Positions 62,167-64,000 of a stretch of DNA of 64,000 nt are shown here, piece by piece. Every line of letters begins with the position of its first letter. Within the stretch, counting starts at the first letter, position 1. The translations under genes were made by a program, and so were the position numbers. Under the pieces are notes generated by a model that saw nothing but the letters and a program-made list of their open reading frames with translations, ran no database searches and had not been told where the DNA came from. Location of the stretch: positions 186,001 through 250,000 of the forward strand of contig DASRBI010000008.1 in the NCBI GenBank assembly GCA_035685165.1. The letters are read 5' to 3'. The DNA is from DATFDN01 sp035685165 (GTDB lineage Bacteria > Pseudomonadota > Alphaproteobacteria > Acetobacterales > Acetobacteraceae).

Positions 62167-63297
62167 TCAGATGGCCATGGCGCGCCGATGTTCGCTGGCG
62201 GCGATCAGGTCGAGCGTGGCGCCGGTGCGCCAGTCCTCGTTGCGGCGCACGCTGCGGCGGAAGCGCCAGACCATCTCGGTATCGACCTGGGTGCCGACCC
62301 ACTCCGAGGCCTCGCGCGGCAGGACCGGGACTTGCAGGGCCATGTCGAACAGCGCGGCGCGGCGGACGGCATCGGTGCCCGCCGCGCTCCAGACGAGACA
62401 GATCTGCTCCCAGCCATCGAGCAGCCAGGCCGGGCGGGCGATGAGCGTGGCGATTTCCTGCGGGCGCTCCTGGAAGCGGCGCAAGAGCTCCGGCATGTCG
62501 GCGAGCAGGGCGTGGGCATCGGCAATCGTCCGCTCGGCGCAGGCGAGCGTGACGTCGGCGACCGCGCCAATCATCTCCGCCGCCATCGCGCTCTCGCCGT
62601 CCTGGCTCTCTTTCCACGCCGCCATGTCCTGGCGCAATTGCCGCAGCGCGGCGAGCAGGCGGATCAGCCGCGGCGGCGGCTGCTGCCCGGGCGCGCCGAG
62701 GCCGAGATAGAGCTCGGCGAGCTCTTCCAAGGCATCGGCGACCGCCTCGGGCGTGCGGCCGAGCCTCGGAGCAATCCGGGCGGTTGCCTGCTTGGCGCGC
62801 GCCTTCAGGGCTTCGGTTTCCTGCTCGAGTGAGCCGAGGTCGGAGAGTTCGGCCGGTGCCGCCTGCTCGATCAGCGCCAGCAACAGGTGGAAGTTGGTGA
62901 CGAGCTTCTCGGTGCGGTCGGCCTCCTCCGATCGGGCGGCGGCGGCCGAGGCCTCCCGCCCGGCGAGGCCCTCGGCGGCGAGGGCACGGGCGACGCGACG
63001 TATCGCCTCGGGCGTTACGCTCCGCAACGCTTCGACGCGCTGGTTGAGCAGCGTGTCATGCACCGTGGGGCGGCAGAGCTGGCAGATGCCGCCCCAGGGC
63101 AGGATATAGACCCCGCGCCCGCCCGCGGGATTGCGGACCAGGATTTCCGTGCCGGCGCGCTCGGCCGGGCGGGCGCGGGCGCCCGCGAGCGCGGGTGTGG
63201 TGAACGGGACGGCGACGCCGCGCTCGAGGAACGTGGTCGGATGATAAGCCTGAAAGAGTGGCAGGCTGATCTGGGCGGTATCCGCATCGTCTTGCAT
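62167..63297 (-). CDS. Unknown protein with CxxC element (first of a pair)
   Basis: A 376-aa soluble, largely helical protein with no family I recognise. The N-terminal part has FLERGVAVPFTTPALAGARARP, RNPAGGRGVYILPWGG, and a CQLCRPTVHD element (CxxCx4H) that might bind metal. The central region ELSDLGSLEQETEALKARAK is coiled-coil-like. The C-terminus has SEWVGTQVDTEMVWRFRRSVRR. The ATG at 63297 lacks a strong ribosome site. It is the likely first gene of the unit with the 60924 gene; both lack paralogues in the window. Confidence 0.75.
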   Translation of the reverse strand: MQDDADTAQISLPLFQAYHPTTFLERGVAVPFTTPALAGARARPAERAGTEILVRNPAGGRGVYILPWGGICQLCRPTVHDTLLNQRVEALRSVTPEAIRRVARALAAEGLAGREASAAAARSEEADRTEKLVTNFHLLLALIEQAAPAELSDLGSLEQETEALKARAKQATARIAPRLGRTPEAVADALEELAELYLGLGAPGQQPPPRLIRLLAALRQLRQDMAAWKESQDGESAMAAEMIGAVADVTLACAERTIADAHALLADMPELLRRFQERPQEIATLIARPAWLLDGWEQICLVWSAAGTDAVRRAALFDMALQVPVLPREASEWVGTQVDTEMVWRFRRSVRRNEDWRTGATLDLIAASEHRRAMAI

Positions 63298-63365
63298 AGG
63301 CGCGGATCATGGGCCTCGGGAGTTAACGAGAGACTTATGCGGGCGGGGTTCTGGCTCTACCCGCC

Positions 63366-64000
63366 TCACCCATGCCCTCTCCGCCCCCGAGGGGGCGGAG
63401 AGGGAGTTGCTGCCGGCGCGGGGAAGTCGTCGAAGGCGGGGCGGCCGGTGAGGTGGCGCCAATGGTGCCAGAGCAGACGGGCGGCGAGGCTGCGGGCGGG
63501 GCGCCAGGCCTCCGCCATCTCCCGCAGCGCGGCGGGGCCGGGGCGCTGCGGCAAGCGCTTGAGGTGGGCGGCGGCGGCGGCCAGCGCGATATCGCCGCTC
63601 GGGAACACGTCCGGACGGCCGAGGGCGAACAACAGGTAGATTTCGGCGCTCCAGCGGCCCATGCCGCGCACGGCGGCGATGGCGGCGACCGCTTCCTCGT
63701 CCTCCATTGCGCCGAGTGAAGCGGCCTCCAGCCTGCCGGAAGCGAACGCCTCGGCGAGTGCGCGGGCATGGACGATCTTGGGGCGGGAGAGGCCGGCGGC
63801 GCGCAGCGGCTCGTCGGTCATGGCGAGCAGGGCAACGGGATCGAGCGCGCCCGGCGTGGCGGAGAGCCGCCGCCAGATCGCCGCGGCGGCGGCGTTGCTG
63901 ATCTGCTGGGCGACGATCGCTTGCAGAAGGCCGGGAAAGCCTGGCGGACGGGTGCGCCAGGGCAGCGGGCCGGCGTGACGCTCGATGGCCGCCAAATCGG
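63366..64000 (-). CDS. AlkA-type DNA-3-methyladenine glycosylase, N-terminus beyond the window
   Basis: At least 210 residues of a helix-hairpin-helix glycosylase that removes alkylated bases. LLQAIVAQQISNAAAAAIWRRL starts the domain, the HhH motif is AVRGMGRWSAEIYLL, and the catalytic aspartate is in DVFPSGDIALAAA. The only start in view is TTG at 63995, but relatives have some 30 more residues, so the gene continues past 64000. The last 17 or so residues (ATPSPPPRGRRGHG) are encoded by an intergenic-type palindrome, extending the natural end. Confidence 0.9.
   Translation of the reverse strand, partial: DLAAIERHAGPLPWRTRPPGFPGLLQAIVAQQISNAAAAAIWRRLSATPGALDPVALLAMTDEPLRAAGLSRPKIVHARALAEAFASGRLEAASLGAMEDEEAVAAIAAVRGMGRWSAEIYLLFALGRPDVFPSGDIALAAAAAHLKRLPQRPGPAALREMAEAWRPARSLAARLLWHHWRHLTGRPAFDDFPAPAATPSPPPRGRRGHG
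63375..63404. repeat. Perfect 14-bp-arm palindrome inside a gene end
   Basis: CCCTCTCCGCCCCC (63375-63388) and GGGGGCGGAGAGGG (63391-63404) flank GA. It is the strongest palindrome of the CCCTCTCC-type set. It lies in the last codons of the glycosylase gene, whose TGA is at 63366-63368, and would fold into a very stable mRNA hairpin. Confidence 0.85.

Overview
The window is very GC-rich and almost fully coding. It looks like a chromosomal segment of an alphaproteobacterium, most likely an Acetobacteraceae/Rhodospirillales member. This is inferred from the ccrM-rnhB and fabI-aroC neighbourhoods, the gpmI plus EnvC-like pair, the aroQ-accB-accC cluster, malate:quinone oxidoreductase, a fused indolepyruvate oxidoreductase, and alphaproteobacterial tRNA-Gln and intergenic repeats. 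No prophage, intact insertion sequence, CRISPR array or rRNA operon is visible.

Left part (1-15.3 kb): the edge of a probable pyrB, then a livHMGF branched-chain amino-acid-type ABC transporter (no binding protein beside it) behind mqo and a cupin. Next come a two-domain sulfotransferase, an MBL hydrolase, a quinone oxidoreductase, and a minus-strand group of a DUF3237 protein, 3-hydroxyisobutyrate dehydrogenase and an acyl-CoA synthetase. A serine hydrolase and an M20 deacylase follow. Middle (15.4-29 kb): tRNA-Gln(CUG), then aroQ-accB-accC (shikimate and malonyl-CoA supply) and a four-carbon acid sugar kinase/PdxA2 pair. After these are an M20 peptidase, a degenerate-LytM EnvC-like factor, gpmI, mazG, the cell-cycle methylase ccrM, rnhB, a hydroxymethylglutaryl-CoA lyase and a methyltransferase.

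Centre-right (29.5-44.7 kb): an RND efflux adaptor/pump pair, lutB-lutC without lutA, and an orphan periplasmic binding protein. Then a TetR-like regulator carrying a Phd-antitoxin-like tail, a MarR regulator, a universal stress protein and pdxH. The divergent fabI - small frame-disrupted gene - aroC unit follows, then a tandem pair of paralogous amidohydrolases. Right part (45-64 kb): a GDP-mannose 6-dehydrogenase-like gene plus glycosyltransferase (polysaccharide synthesis), a DUF2189 membrane protein and fused indolepyruvate ferredoxin oxidoreductase. An overlapping MFS/MBL/nucleoside hydrolase operon comes next, then an ACC deaminase with the diagnostic residues, an enolase-superfamily enzyme, a small ORF plus amidase, and an alpha/beta hydrolase. 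Two linked genes of unknown function and a truncated AlkA-type DNA glycosylase end the window.

The most unusual signals are five TGTACCG motifs at exact 32-bp spacing (60774-60908) beside the unknown two-gene unit; the TetR-Phd fusion (37339-38244); a reading-frame switch in the small gene between fabI and aroC; an AroQ lacking a normally conserved histidine; and a perfect 14-bp-arm palindrome that encodes the C-terminus of the DNA glycosylase. Several intergenic palindromes of the CCCTCTCC type recur through the window.
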